A DNA stretch of 64,000 bases from Aradus depressus (Eukaryota; Arthropoda; Insecta; Hemiptera; Aradidae): assembly GCA_963662175.1 (NCBI GenBank), contig OY759218.1:2720001-2784000 (forward strand). The letters are read 5' to 3'. The translations under genes were made by a program, and so were the position numbers. Shown piece after piece: positions 31,972 to 42,179 of this stretch (within the stretch, counting starts at the first letter, position 1; every line of letters starts with the position of its first letter). Under the pieces are notes generated by a model that was given only the letters and a program-made list of their open reading frames with translations, made no database searches and was not told the origin of the DNA.

Positions 31972-32377
31972 TTTTTTTTCTTTGGCCTTATCTTGACGCC
32001 ATTAGCCATCGTTCTATAATAGTAGCATCAGTCATTATTCAATATTACTCAAACACTAATTGCAATACAGCTAATATAGGTTCCAACAGCTTCAAGTGTG
32101 ACCGAGGGATTTGTCAAGATATCTAGATAAGTGGGAGAGGGCTTCCCCAGAAGAGAGCTTATAGTTCGCATACAGTGCCATCTTTCAGCTGCATACTTCA
32201 TACAGGACATGATTATGTGTTGCGGATCATCTCTCTGCTCACACAACTCACACACATCATCAAACCGTCTACCGATCTTATATAGGTAAGCTCCTGACAC
32301 CGCATGGTTCGTCCTCAGTCTGCACATAACTCGGATCCAATTTCTGGGGGCAGAAACCTTTCTAAACCAGGGAACTG
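31972..32377 (-). mobile_element. 5'-truncated LINE 3' end with 12-bp duplication
   Basis: Perfect duplication GTTCGCAGACTT at 31960-31971 and 32378-32389, a poly-T tract on the plus strand (the element's poly-A tail) at 31972-31979, and coding sequence reading on the minus strand. A clean, complete example of a very short target-primed insertion of 406 bp. Confidence 0.88.
32049..32377 (-). pseudogene. LINE C-terminal zinc cluster
   Basis: MCRLRTNHAVSGAYLYKIG, then CELCEQRDDPQHIIMSC: a Cys-x2-Cys, His, Cys pattern as at the end of I/R1-like LINE proteins. The frame is open from the truncation point to the stop at 32049; no other domain remains. Confidence 0.75.
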
Positions 32378-32907
32378 GTTCGCAGACTTACTTGGTCATG
32401 AAATGCCAGCGTAAATTCAACATGGAATTTCTGACAGATTACATAACTTTCTCAAAAGTAAAAAAATCCTGTGTGTCTCTGTGTAGGTGTGTGTGTGTGT
32501 GTCTACAGACAGAGTGAGTATATCAACAGGAAATTTTATATGTGAATCTAGGACCCAATAAGGACCACACATGTCGACTTTCAACAAAATCGGTGGTAGG
32601 AAAGGGGGGAACAGAGGCGGAGGGCTTAATGCAAAAACTCTTATAATTGTCGATGTAACGAACGTATTAAGACCAAAATGAGGATTGAGGTCCTAAGACA
32701 CCTTGATTTAAAAATAAATCGGTAGTTTGGTTCAGAGGGAGAGCGAAAACTAAGTTGGTTAATTGGCATGGGGAAGTACATTGCCGGGGAAGCACCGACA
32801 ACTTTCTTCATTTGTATTTTTAGCATCCAATCAGGGACAATAAACATTTATAAAATTGTGGCCTGCAGAAAATGCAAAATGTTAAATATATGAAAAAGTA
32901 ACACATT

Positions 32908-33124
32908 AGGGACCGTCTATGAAATACGTGACCAATTTTCAAACATTTTTGACCTCCCTTGTCACAAACTTCTCCTACCCCCCCCCTCCCCTCCCCACCC
33001 CCGTACAAACTGTCACAAAGTTCAATCTTCGAATAAATATTGAACACACACAAAAAAGTGACATTTTGGTTCAAATTTTTATTTACTATATCTTTTATTT
33101 GAACAAGTTTTACTCTGTACCTAT
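32908..33124 (+). repeat. MITE-like left end
   Basis: After CATTA the sequence AGGGACCGTCTATGAAATAC then GTGACC resembles the TIR style of the MITE at 40506 (GGGTCATTCATAAATTACGT). No right end is seen before Repeat A begins. Confidence 0.35.
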
Positions 33125-33600
33125 TGTATGACGTAGTATTGAAATCGTACGAAAATCCGAGATCGAGTTTTCAACGGATTTTTGAAAGGTCTCCTGAGTA
33201 CGTTTCGACCATTTTCTGTGATAAGAACTTTGTGAGCGCTCTTACGATTGTAACTATGAAATGAAGTTATCACATGTGCTAACATGGATTGATTAGATTT
33301 GGCCCAAATCGGACAAAAATTGAGACCACTTAAGTATATTTTACAAGATACCGCTTATATTTATGATTTAATCAAAATTCTCTTCATACAAAAGTTGTGG
33401 AGACAACTAAAAGGCACATTTTATATGAAATACGATTTTTCGCAGGTGGCCCAGTTTGCGAAATACATGCCAAAAAACGTAATGAAATTTCGTTTTGAAA
33501 CCCATTTGTTTAGACATTTGCTTCATTTACGCGAAAACGATTAGTCCTATCGAAAAAATGATTCTCACCAAAAATGTTTGTTAAGAAATTTACAATAGCT
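33125..33600 (+). repeat. Repeat A copy, longest
   Basis: It includes the ATTGAAATCGTACGAAAATC start, the GTGAGCGCTC and CATGTGCTAACATGGATTGA blocks, and the CAAGATACCGCTTATATTTA to AAAAGGCACATTTTATATGA part shared with 28960-29070 and 48055-48210. Confidence 0.65.
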
Positions 33601-33753
33601 AATGTGTCCTAATGTTTGAGATAGAAACAATATGAACATTGTTATAGCGCCCCAAAAATATGATATAAATTTCCGTTGATATTATTCAATGTAATATTTA
33701 AATTTAAATTGTAACGCTTAGCAACAATTTTTTTTTTTTTTTTTATTGGTACG

Positions 33754-34085
33754 AGGGCGCCGGTAGCTCAGTGGTATGCGTGCTTGACTTCTGAGCTCAA
33801 GAACGTGGGTTCGTAACCCGACCGAGGCCCATAGTTTATTTTATCTGGGAGGTAAAATAAACTTAAGCACGCCGTTCTTCGGATGGGACGTTAAGCGATG
33901 GTCCCGAGCCTGTACGATGTCAGGTACTCGTTAAAGACCCCTACCCTAGGTGAATAAAAAATTTAGGATAGGCAAAATTTAGGACTCCCACAGTAGAGTC
34001 GGGCTCATGTCCACCAGAGTGACGAAAGAGCGCTCTGGTAGTAGGCGATATGACCTCGTCGACCCCGGGCATGAGTCATAAACCC
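33754..34085 (+). mobile_element. SINE-A, complete copy
   Basis: The reference copy of the family, about 330 bp. A box TAGCTCAGTGG at 33764-33774 and B box GGTTCGTAACC at 33808-33818 are correctly ordered for a pol III promoter, with a tRNA-like arm between them. The body continues to GGCGATATGACCTCG and ends CATGAGTCATAA. A 17-19 nt T run (33729-33746) lies just upstream. It abuts the broken Ty3/gypsy element downstream. Confidence 0.88.
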
Positions 34086-34172
34086 TAACCATCAAGCAAA
34101 AGACTGTTAGACCTTTTAAACCGAAGTCAAGCCGCTCGGACAACAACTCTGGTCAGTCAACTGACTGAAAAA

Positions 34173-35210
34173 TTGTCAGTTTCTCGCGTTGATACCGTAA
34201 GTACAGCCATAAATAATAATATTCCTCCATTTGAAGTTTTCGATACAAAAAAAGAGAGATTCAAAAACTACCTGGAGCGTTTCGAAAACTATTTGTTGGT
34301 CAAAAACGTCACTGACCCTAATAAGCAGCTCAACTTCTCAGTTTTTCGATCGGTTCCACTCATTATAACAACTTATCATCGATGCTGGGTCCCGACAAAC
34401 CAATCAAAAACCTCTCATACCGGGATCTCACTGAAGCATTCAGCCAAATGGTTGCACCACCCAGAAACCAGTTGTATGACAACATTATTTTTTGAGTACC
34501 TACTAAAAATCTAACGAAAACATCGCTGAATTTGTTGCGGCGCTACAGCGCGACCTCCCTGAATGTAAATTTTCTGTAACATGCACTTGTAACAGAACTG
34601 TCTCGGTGGCGGATGTTTTCTTGAGGGCACAGTTTATCAGAGGGCTCAAAGACAACTGGATAAGGAAACTGTTGTTATAGTCCGATTCAAATACTTTTTC
34701 TGATATATTGACTAAAGCTACGGCTTTGGAAGCTTCTCGACTTGAAACACAGGAACTCACAATTCAACAACCAGCGAATTCTACTCAAAGCCAAGACGTG
34801 AACAAAATTTCCAATCGTTCTCGTAGTGACAAGTCTCAGAAACGTTCTAAATCACAATCTACCTCAAACAGAAACCATTCAAAACCTAGAATCGATTATG
34901 CAAAACTCGGTATCAGTGATCTTTGTTTCAAATGCGGTAAAAATAACCTCCGTGCTCCAGATTGCCGCATCGATAGATCAAAATTACGTTGCTCCGCCTG
35001 TGGCAAGAATGGACACGTTATGCGGGTTTGCATAACAACACTCCTGAACGACAAGTATCCTAAACAATATGGGAACTCGAAGACAATACTCTTTCATATG
35101 GTATCAATAAGGTCACAGAAGTGTGCTACAATAATTCAAATAAGAATATTGCCGATATTTTCGACCAGCCGCCTTGTCCAAACTCCGTTGCTGACTCTCA
35201 GAAGTATTTC
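34173..35210 (+). pseudogene. Ty3/gypsy gag remnant
   Basis: The first frame (34173-34514) gives a capsid-like stretch (PFEVFDTKKERFKNYLERFE). After shifts it continues with RGLKDNWIRKLLL and ends in a Ser/Lys-rich linker plus two zinc knuckles near 34922-35030. The first, CFKCGKNNLRAPDC, has Leu where the His should be; the second, CSACGKNGHVMRVC, is canonical. At least one stop and two shifts break it. Confidence 0.78.
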
Positions 35211-35800
35211 GTAACTGTATCCGTCAATAACCACCCAGTCCGCATGGAAGTAGACTCGGGGGCGGGGTTTTCTCTGATCCCAGAGGATGAATGAAGCTGA
35301 ACATTTCTCTAACCCCTACCAACATTTATTTTCGAGCATATACCAATGACGTTTTCCAGTCTAAGGGGGAAGTATCTCTCAGAGTGACCTATAAAGGACG
35401 TAGTTCTATCGAAGAAATGTATGTAGTTCCTAAGGGTCGTCCAGCCATTCTAGGTCGCATATGGATTAGATATTTGAAGATCAGCCTAGAAGAAATTGAT
35501 AAAAATCGAAAATTCTCTGTCAATCAAACCAAGTCAGTTTTTCTAAACGAATCCTTCTCTATTGAAGATATTATTAGTCGCTATTCTAATGTGTTCGAAC
35601 AGAAAATCGGTTGCATTCCAAAATATAATGTTCCTCTAAAAATGCGCGAAAACGCCAAGCCTATCTACACTAGGGAACGCGACGTGCCTTATGCTCTCAG
35701 ATCAAACGTGGAAGTGGAATTGGATAACCTGGAATCAGCGGGTTTTATTTCAAGGATCGACAAGTCTGACTGGGGCTCTTCTTTGGTGGTCATTCCCAAA
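35205..35800 (+). pseudogene. Ty3/gypsy protease and RT start
   Basis: MEVDSGAGFSLIPEDE near 35245 holds the Asp-Ser-Gly of a retroviral-type protease. After a stop, the frame from 35291 continues to GRPAILGRIWI (protease end) and through the linker to the RT entry VELDNLESAGFISRIDKSDW and SSLVVIPK, where the Harbinger element interrupts. Confidence 0.8.
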
Positions 35801-36513
35801 GGGTACGTTTATACCGAAGATGCATCGATGATGGAGGTGGAGGTGGCGGTCGCGGTCTAGTTTCAAGCGGATGTTTCAAGTGGATGTCGGGTGTTCATAC
35901 CAAGGAGGTGAACATTGACGTTGCAACATAACCTTGACTCCCTGAAACCTATCCCTCATCTGTTAATGTTTCCCCAAAACTAAAAAACTTTAACTAACAA
36001 AAGCATATAAAGCTAAAAAAAACTTTGTTTGTTTCAATATATAAACAGTAGTATGAACAGTGAAAGTGATGATAGTGGTGAAGTTTCAGTTGCCACAAAG
36101 TGGTGGTTAATTTCGAATATTTCTAAAGGTTCATGTAGTGTTCACCCAATAAATGCTGCAAGACAACCATTTGGCGAATACCACACCTTATTTCAACAAC
36201 TTAAAAGGTACCCTGATAGATTTCATGATTATATGGGGATAGAAATTGAGACATTTAATTATATTGTGTTGTTAGTTGAGTCATACGCATAACATATTAT
36301 ATAATGAATACATTAAAATGACAAGAATAAAAATATAGACAAGAAAAAAAACATCGACATTGCATTAGGGATCCATGTGAGCCGCGAGGGTGAAAGCATC
36401 GGGCATCCTTACTATGAATACTCACATTCAGAAGCGGTAGTTTGATATGACATCGAGGTATCGACCGCGACCTCCACCTCCATCATCGATGCATCTTCGG
36501 TATAAACGTACCC
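35801..36513 (+). mobile_element. PIF/Harbinger transposon, deletion derivative
   Basis: A 713-bp insertion in the gypsy RT with inverted ends of about 50 bp, both starting GGGTACGTTTATACCGAAGA, flanked by a 3-bp duplication AAA (35798-35800, 36514-36516). A 3-bp duplication and GGG ends fit PIF/Harbinger, and the encoded fragment confirms it. Removing the insertion restores the gypsy frame (IPK then GNNAVRLCVDY). Confidence 0.88.
36053..36292 (+). pseudogene. PIF/Harbinger transposase N-terminal fragment
   Basis: From the ATG at 36053, residues about 30-75 (CSVHPINAARQPFGEYHTLF then QQLKRYPDRFHDYMGIEIE) match the conserved N-terminal region of Harbinger nucleases. The frame stops at 36292; the DDE catalytic core is absent. 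An ATATAAA box-like sequence lies near 36004. Confidence 0.78.
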
Positions 36514-36516
36514 AAA

Positions 36517-37235
36517 GGAAACAACGCAGTTCGCTTGTGCGTGGATTATAAGGTAGGGGTAAACAAACGCCTTGTCTCAGTAAACTACCCGATTCGACTC
36601 ATTCCAGACGTTCTTCACAATTTGCGAAATTCTAAATTTTTCTGTAAATTAGATATATTTAAAGCAAACCTCCATGTTGCGGTCGATGACGCAAGTAGTG
36701 AGATCCAGACTATAACTACTCACAGGGGAACCTACCGAATGCTCAGATTGAGTTTTGGAGTTAAAACACACCGAGCGGATTTAATAGAATTTTGAATCAA
36801 ATTCTGCATGGGTTGAATTAAACCGAGACGTATTATGATGATATCGTAGTACATGGCTCAACTAGGGACGAGTGTTATTCAAATTTGATAGCTTGCCTCA
36901 ACCGTCGGCAGGCTCATGCACAAAGATAAGTATTCTTTCTTTTCCAAAAAAATCGAATACCTGGGCCATATACCTAATCGAACATAACAAAATTTCAAAA
37001 TCACCAGAAAACGTTCAAGCCGTCCTAAATATGCCTCGCCCTAGTAATGTTGATGATGTTAGTCGTTTCCTTGGCATGCTAACATACTATGTACAATTTA
37101 TTCCAGACCTGTCTACTATGACTACACCCTTACGAAACCTGCTTTGTAAACACCAAAAATTCAAGTGGTTAAAGACATGCGAATATGCCTTTATTCACCT
37201 CAAGAATGGAGTGACTATAGACAGAGTCTTGGTAT
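36517..37235 (+). pseudogene. Ty3/gypsy RT remainder
   Basis: It resumes with LCVDYKVGVNKRLVSVNYPI, FFCKLDIFKANLHVAVDD (first catalytic Asp) and THRGTYRMLRLSFGVK. The following part is frameshifted and the catalytic Asp pair reads only as a YDDIVVHG-like trace near 36833. RT-connection motifs PRPSNVDDVSRFLGMLTYYV and TTPLRNLL are clear at about 37030-37140. Confidence 0.8.
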
Positions 37236-37991
37236 GTGTATGACCCACAAACGCCACTTGCTTGTGGCCAGTCTCCAGCTGAGTGCTACCTTCATCGGAA
37301 GCTCAGGATCAAGCTTGATGCACTCCGGCCTTATCATCCAGCTAAAAATCAAGATTTCACATCCCCAGTTCTCCGCACTTTTAAAGTGGGGGAGAGGGTC
37401 CAAGTAAGGGATTACTCACAGACCAATAAGTACACCTGGGTTTTTGGTACCATCCTTCAAAAATTGGAGCACTACGTTGTACAACTTGACTCTGGCCACA
37501 CCATCAAACGACATTTGGACCAACTCCGACGTACGCTGGTGAAGAAGGTCCATTTTGATCAGCAAGTTGAGACCGATGCCACAGAACCTCTGCTATGGCA
37601 AGTTCCTCTGGCATGTCAGGCTACTCCTCAGGGAGAGAAGTCTATTTCGGTTCCACAAAGATACCCTGCATCACCTCAGGGCACTTCGGCCCCAACACTA
37701 GCACCGGGAGGTCTAGGTCCGAGAGCTCCTACGGTCGAGCCGAGACGTTCTGGGCGGACTCACCGACCTCCGGCCTATCTTGGAAGCTATCAGCTGGTTT
37801 TCAACCCGGGTAATTGTTCAATATTCAAGTTTCAAATTAAGGGGGAAGACTGTTATGACGTCACCACTTCAACCAGAACATATGGATATATAACTTGTAA
37901 CAAATTCTTTCCAGATTATATTGAGAGATCAAATGCGTGCTTTTATTATACTTTCCTGTTTTCCAATATTAGACCTAGAGAGACACTTTAG
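37236..37991 (+). pseudogene. Ty3/gypsy integrase C-terminal domain
   Basis: The open frame starts inside integrase (ACGQSPAECYLHRKLRIKLD), passes the KVGERVQVRDYSQTNKYTW barrel-like domain and HTIKRHLDQLRR, then a Pro/Ser-rich tail to the purine tract. Codons after 37850 lie in the presumed LTR. The zinc-binding and DDE domains are deleted. Confidence 0.82.
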
Positions 37992-38130
37992 ATGCTTAGG
38001 TCCCTAGGTGTAAAACACCAGCCCACCACCAAATATATATACTAGACAAATGATCCAAATTAATTTTGAAAAAAAAAACGACTCACATACAACGCAGTAC
38101 TCAAACCTATATGGATGGACTTAAGGACTT
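37990..38130 (+). repeat. SINE-B scrap and unassigned DNA
   Basis: GCTTAGGTCCCTAGGTGTAA matches the middle of SINE-B (45110-45345). Confidence 0.4.
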
Positions 38131-38600
38131 GAATTTTTGGGTTCTGCCAAGGCTTCCAATCTCCAGCGCACCCAATCCTTTCAATCCAAAATCCATCGTA
38201 CAATAGCCAATGCTCCTTATTACGTATCCAACAAAACTCTTCACACTGACCTTTACGTACCTTTTGTCACCGAAGTTGCTAAATCCAAGTATAAAAAGTT
38301 ATTTTCCTTTCCTAGTTCCTACAATAATTCTCTAGTCCGTGCCCTCCATTCTGCCACACTTCCCTAACGACGGCTTAAGAGACCTCCTCAGTGGCCTAGA
38401 GACCTCAACAGCAGCAGCAGTGACAGTGATTAGTTACAAATGAGAGTATCTTAGTGACCAAGGAGTTTCACCAGTGGGTGATTTCTCCCCTCTTGATATT
38501 TTGGCTTTGTCATTATCTCTCTTTTAACACATTTGCTTGTTGTATTAATTTTTTACATAGTTGTAAATATATATTTGTAAATAAAATAAAAATGGAAGAA
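38131..38600 (+). mobile_element. Jockey-clade LINE 3' end, 5'-truncated
   Basis: The frame 38137-38367 begins in GSAKASNLQRTQSFQSK and continues HRTIANAPYYVSNKTLHTDL to the Jockey-type carboxyl end, with LKRPPQWPRDL in a neighbouring frame. The 3' UTR ends in AATAAAATAAAAATGG near 38580-38595. It is a related but not identical copy of the relic at 23195. Confidence 0.78.
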
Positions 38601-38757
38601 AAAAACTTAAAAAGTAATTGGATATATATGTTATTTGATGCAGTCTATATTTAATTTACGGAGTATATTATATTTAACTTAATATTTTCTGTTTGCTTCA
38701 TTATTTTCGCCTCATCAATTTATGGCTGTCTACATATCACTTTTAGTTAGTTATTTG

Positions 38758-39010
38758 TGACTCATGCCCTGGCTTTAACCTCGAGGTCATATCGCCTACT
38801 ACCAGAACGCTCTTTCGTCGCTCTGAAGGACATGCGCCCGACTGTACTAAGGGAGTACTAAATTTTTATTCACCGGTGTCTTTAACGTGTACCTGACATC
38901 GTACAGGCTCGGGATTTTAGCTTAACGTCTGGAGGACTGCTGTAGGTTTTTTCACTTCCCAGGTAAAAAAAACAAAGGGCCTAGGCCGGGTTTCAAACCC
39001 GCGATCTTGA
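38758..39010 (-). mobile_element. SINE-A, head retained
   Basis: The reverse complement includes ATCGCGGGTTTGAAACCCGG (B box), the central TGTACGATGTCAGGTACACG and the end block TATGACCTCGAGGTTAAAGC. Confidence 0.8.
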
Positions 39011-39555
39011 TTATAAAACAATATTATTTATATAATTAAATTCAGTTAAATTATATAATATGGGATTTGTACAAAAGTGGTTGGTATTAGAAAGCCACAT
39101 CACATATTTTGAAGTATTTGAATAATTACAGCAATACGAGTACATTAGTAACTGCTTTTTGTAAATTGTTAACATTCCGTAGATTTTTATTAATTTAATA
39201 TTATTTTATCTATTTATTTTCTTTGAGTTTCCTGCAGCTGACGATAGAGGCGTTATGCACTCCTCTAGGTCCCAGTCTAAATCGAATTTGAGACGCTGCT
39301 CTATTTCGAGTCAGAGCACGAATGCCCTGAAACTTGTATTATTAACGACCTACAACCAATAAGCTTCAGAAGTTTTTTTTTTGTTGCCTTTCCAATACTA
39401 TTCTGACAAACAAACACTATCTCAACTTGAAAACGAACAGTATAATATATGCGAAATTTACGCTTTTAAAAAAACATTATGACACTTTTTCTTCCCTCCG
39501 AATAAATTTCTGCGATCTGTATCGATATTTTAGAAAACGAATAAAATAAATAAAA
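39011..39555. other. No recognisable feature
   Basis: AT-rich with a GC-richer stretch at 39235-39345; no coding or repeat match. Confidence 0.45.
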
Positions 39556-39559
39556 AAGT

Positions 39560-39745
39560 CGTCGGTGAATCACCTGCAATATACTTCCCCAGAACGAATT
39601 AATCAATGAACTTTTCGTTCCCTCTCCGAAACCAGTCGATCTTTTGCGCTAATATTAAACAGTTGATTTACGTAGGGGTTCGTAAATACTCATACTAAAT
39701 TTTGTGTAGATAAATTCATTACATCTGGAGTTATCAGGGTTTTTG
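39560..39745 (+). repeat. ACTTCC-family 5' end, well preserved
   Basis: GTCGGTGAATCACCTGCAAT then ATACTTCCCCAGAACGAATT. This copy shows the near-palindrome GTCGGTGAATCACC just outside the TACTTCCCC end. Confidence 0.8.
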
Positions 39746-40355
39746 GTCCCTAGGTGTAGACAACAACCCTCCCAATACAACTAAATCTGTCTGTGGTTGA
39801 CTATCATCGTTTCTGGTTGCTGCCAAACGGTACCACAAAGCCCACCTATATTCTATATTTCTTCCTCGCCAATTTTTGTTAATTCAACCAGAATCTTTAT
39901 TTTATCTGTACATATGGTGTCTAATGAGCTCAGGATCGTGGGTTCGAAATCTAGCCGAGGTTCTTAGGTATTTAATCTGAGAAGAAAAAACCTTGAGGGC
40001 GCCGTCTTTCAGATGGAACCTTAGGCGATAGTCCCGCTCCTTTTCGAATGTCTGGTACTCGTTAATGAGTCGTATCTTATGTAACTAAACCAAGGTAGGT
40101 AAAATTTCGGTCTCCCGCTCTAGTGCTGACAGGGAAGGGATAAGAGCATTCTATGCTTAGTTCACTAGGGGTATACAACAACCCTCCCAATATATCTATG
40201 GTTGACTATCATTGTTTCTGGCTGCTTATCTACCGACATTGCTCTCCTAATGTGTTTTCCAGAAAATATGTTCAACCGGTACCCCAAAGCCCGTCTATAT
40301 TCTATATTTCTTTCTTGACAATTTTAATTCGAACTAAACAGATACTTATTTTATC
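39745..40355 (+). repeat. Direct repeat flanking a SINE-A
   Basis: Two copies (39748-39905 and 40157-40355) share CAACAACCCTCCCAATA, GGTTGACTATCAT and GTTTCTGG, then CTATATTCTATATTTCTT. Both begin with a CCCTAGGTGTA-like SINE-B motif. A worn SINE-A lies between them (39906-40150: GGGTTCGAAATCTAGCCGAG to TCCCGCTCTAGTG). Confidence 0.65.
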
Positions 40356-40377
40356 ATTTTTATCAACTTATTGCTTA

Positions 40378-41305
40378 CTAGCAGTAATACTCGGCGTTGC
40401 CCGGGGAACTTTGACTTTTCTCCTGATATCTCTCATTCGAAACCTATTCAATTCTTCAACAGTACATTCATGATGTTATAATTTTCAGTTATTCATATGG
40501 AATAAGGGGTCATTCATAAATTACGTAAGGCATTTAAGCTCAATATTACTAATTCTTACTATAGGGGAGGGGGGTAAAGAATTTGATCTTATGTAAGTTT
40601 TTGAATTTAAAATCTACTACTTTCGCGCTAAGAAATGGCGCTATTGGATAGCGCCATCTGTACTTAGTTCTCAAATTCAGTATTGAATCCTACAGAAATC
40701 ATATGGTCTCAGTACTTCTAGACATTTTTTTATTCTATTGTCTCGCCGACTAGGGATTTCCCTATTGCTTAATTTTGAAAAATAATTGTCATTTTAGTAT
40801 CATTTATTTATTATACCTGACATGTCTGGATATTTAAATCCACTAATATTTAAAGCTTGGGTACAAGCTGTTCCACGTAAAACTTCAAAGATTTGTCAAG
40901 AAGAGTCAAACATGTTTTGGAAAATTAAGACCCAATCACTCAAATTAAGTCAACAAGCCTTACGTAATTTATGAATGGCCCTAAGGCTTATAGTTCTTCA
41001 ACGGCAGACACCCCAGCTAGTATGCGCCTTTCAACAGCGGAAACCACAGCTAGTGAATACTTAGCATCGCTGGACTACGACTAGCCAGTGCGTACTTAAG
41101 AACGCTTGTGACCACAGCTAGTATCGGCCTTGCAACGGCGTACACCCCAGCTATTAAGATCTTAGGACTCTGGGCACCACAGTACGCAATTAAGAAAGCT
41201 GTGCACCTTCGCAAGTACGTAATTAGGAACGCTTGGAACCTTAGCTAGAACGTAGTTAGGAACGCAAAGGGCAATACAGCTAGTACTTGGGAACGCGGGG
41301 GATTT
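40378..41305 (-). mobile_element. Helitron, inverted copy, split by MITE
   Basis: The minus-strand 3' end is CCCGGGCAACGCCGAGTATT then ACTGCTAG at 40378, flanked by T, matching the plus-strand copy at 13635. The 33-bp-type repeats occupy 40990-41300. The copy is interrupted at 40506-40981. The 5' end is not defined. Confidence 0.72.
40506..40981. mobile_element. MITE, PIF/Harbinger-like
   Basis: 476 bp with inverted ends GGGGTCATTCATAAATTACG and GGGCCATTCATAAATTACGT, flanked by TAA at 40503-40505 and 40982-40984. The undisturbed Helitron sequence at 13498-13515 shows TAA was duplicated. No transposase is encoded. TAA duplication and GGG ends fit PIF/Harbinger. Confidence 0.85.
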
Positions 41306-41309
41306 TGAA

Positions 41310-41580
41310 TATACTTGAATTGAATGAATATATCGACACGAAATTTTATATGTGTATTCAGAACCCTCTATTAATTTGCGAAATCTGTCGAAGAGAAGGA
41401 GGGTCAGAGAAAGGGTGCTCGACTGAAATACTCTAATACCTTCCGATGTAATGAATGTATCGACATAAAATTTAGGAGAGGATTTAGAGGCCACTTATGA
41501 GTCGTAGTTAGGAACGCTTTTTTGAGATATGACACACTTTATCTTTCAAATTGGCTTTTAAGAACAATACGTGAAATTTT
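41310..41580 (-). repeat. ACTTCC-family fragment
   Basis: Two GTAATGAATGTATCGAC-type units. The block AATATACTTGAATTGAATGA recurs at about 44553. Confidence 0.6.
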
Positions 41581-41584
41581 TCCC

Positions 41585-42110
41585 TGAAACCCCCCCCCCC
41601 CCCCCCCCCTCCTCCCCCCCCCCCCCCTTCTCTTCAGCCGATATTCCTGAAATATGACAGGTTATGTCCTCATTGGGTTTTGACTTCAAGTATAAACTTT
41701 CATGTCGATACATTCATTATATCGGCAGGTATTGGGGTTTTTGAGTTGAGCCTCCTCTTCTGCCGATTCTCCTGAAAATTATTAAGTGTCGTCCTTATGG
41801 GATTTTGAATTCACGCCAGTTATTAGAGTTTTTGAGTTAAGCCTTCCCCCTAATTCCAACTCCCCCTTGTCCGACTTGACTGAAAATCGATGTGTTGTCC
41901 TTATGGGGTTTTGGTCACACATACAAAAGTTCGTGTCGATGCATTCTTGTTCACAGACACAAAGATGCATAGAATTTTTTTATTTAATTTGGAATCTAAA
42001 GATCGGAAAACATAAATTCCGTTGAAAACTCCGCATCGAATTGTTGACCGATTACATAACTTCCCCTATACTTGGTATAGCTGAGGGGGGGGGGGGGGAG
42101 TAAAACGAAT
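41585..42110 (+). repeat. ACTTCC-family copy with homopolymers
   Basis: Poly-C tracts (about 41589-41626) replace the usual CCCCCTTCCC stretch. Three internal units follow about 115 bp apart, then ACATAACTTCCCCTATACTT and a GGGGGG run (42084-42098) in the terminal GCTGGGGAAGTA. Confidence 0.75.
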
Positions 42111-42179
42111 AGCTTGATCAACTTTTATATTGCCTAATTCCACAAAAATGTATACATAAAGTGTACCTGTTTCTGCTTA

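Larger units (their letters stand above)
34088..37985 (+). mobile_element. Ty3/gypsy retrotransposon, decayed and internally deleted
   Basis: Gag with zinc knuckles, aspartic protease, RT and the integrase C-terminal region follow in Ty3/gypsy order. RNase H and the integrase catalytic core are missing at about 37215-37236. A PIF/Harbinger element sits in the RT. A purine tract TTAAGGGGGAAGAC at 37838-37850 precedes TGTTATGACG at 37851, the probable start of the 3' LTR. No 5' LTR is recognised, the SINE lying where it should end. Multiple stops and shifts. Confidence 0.85.

Noticed and set aside
33754..33830. tRNA gene
   Set aside because: A and B boxes are present but the acceptor stem does not close and the segment continues into a repeated body; it is a SINE head. 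The same holds for 11929 and 45345.
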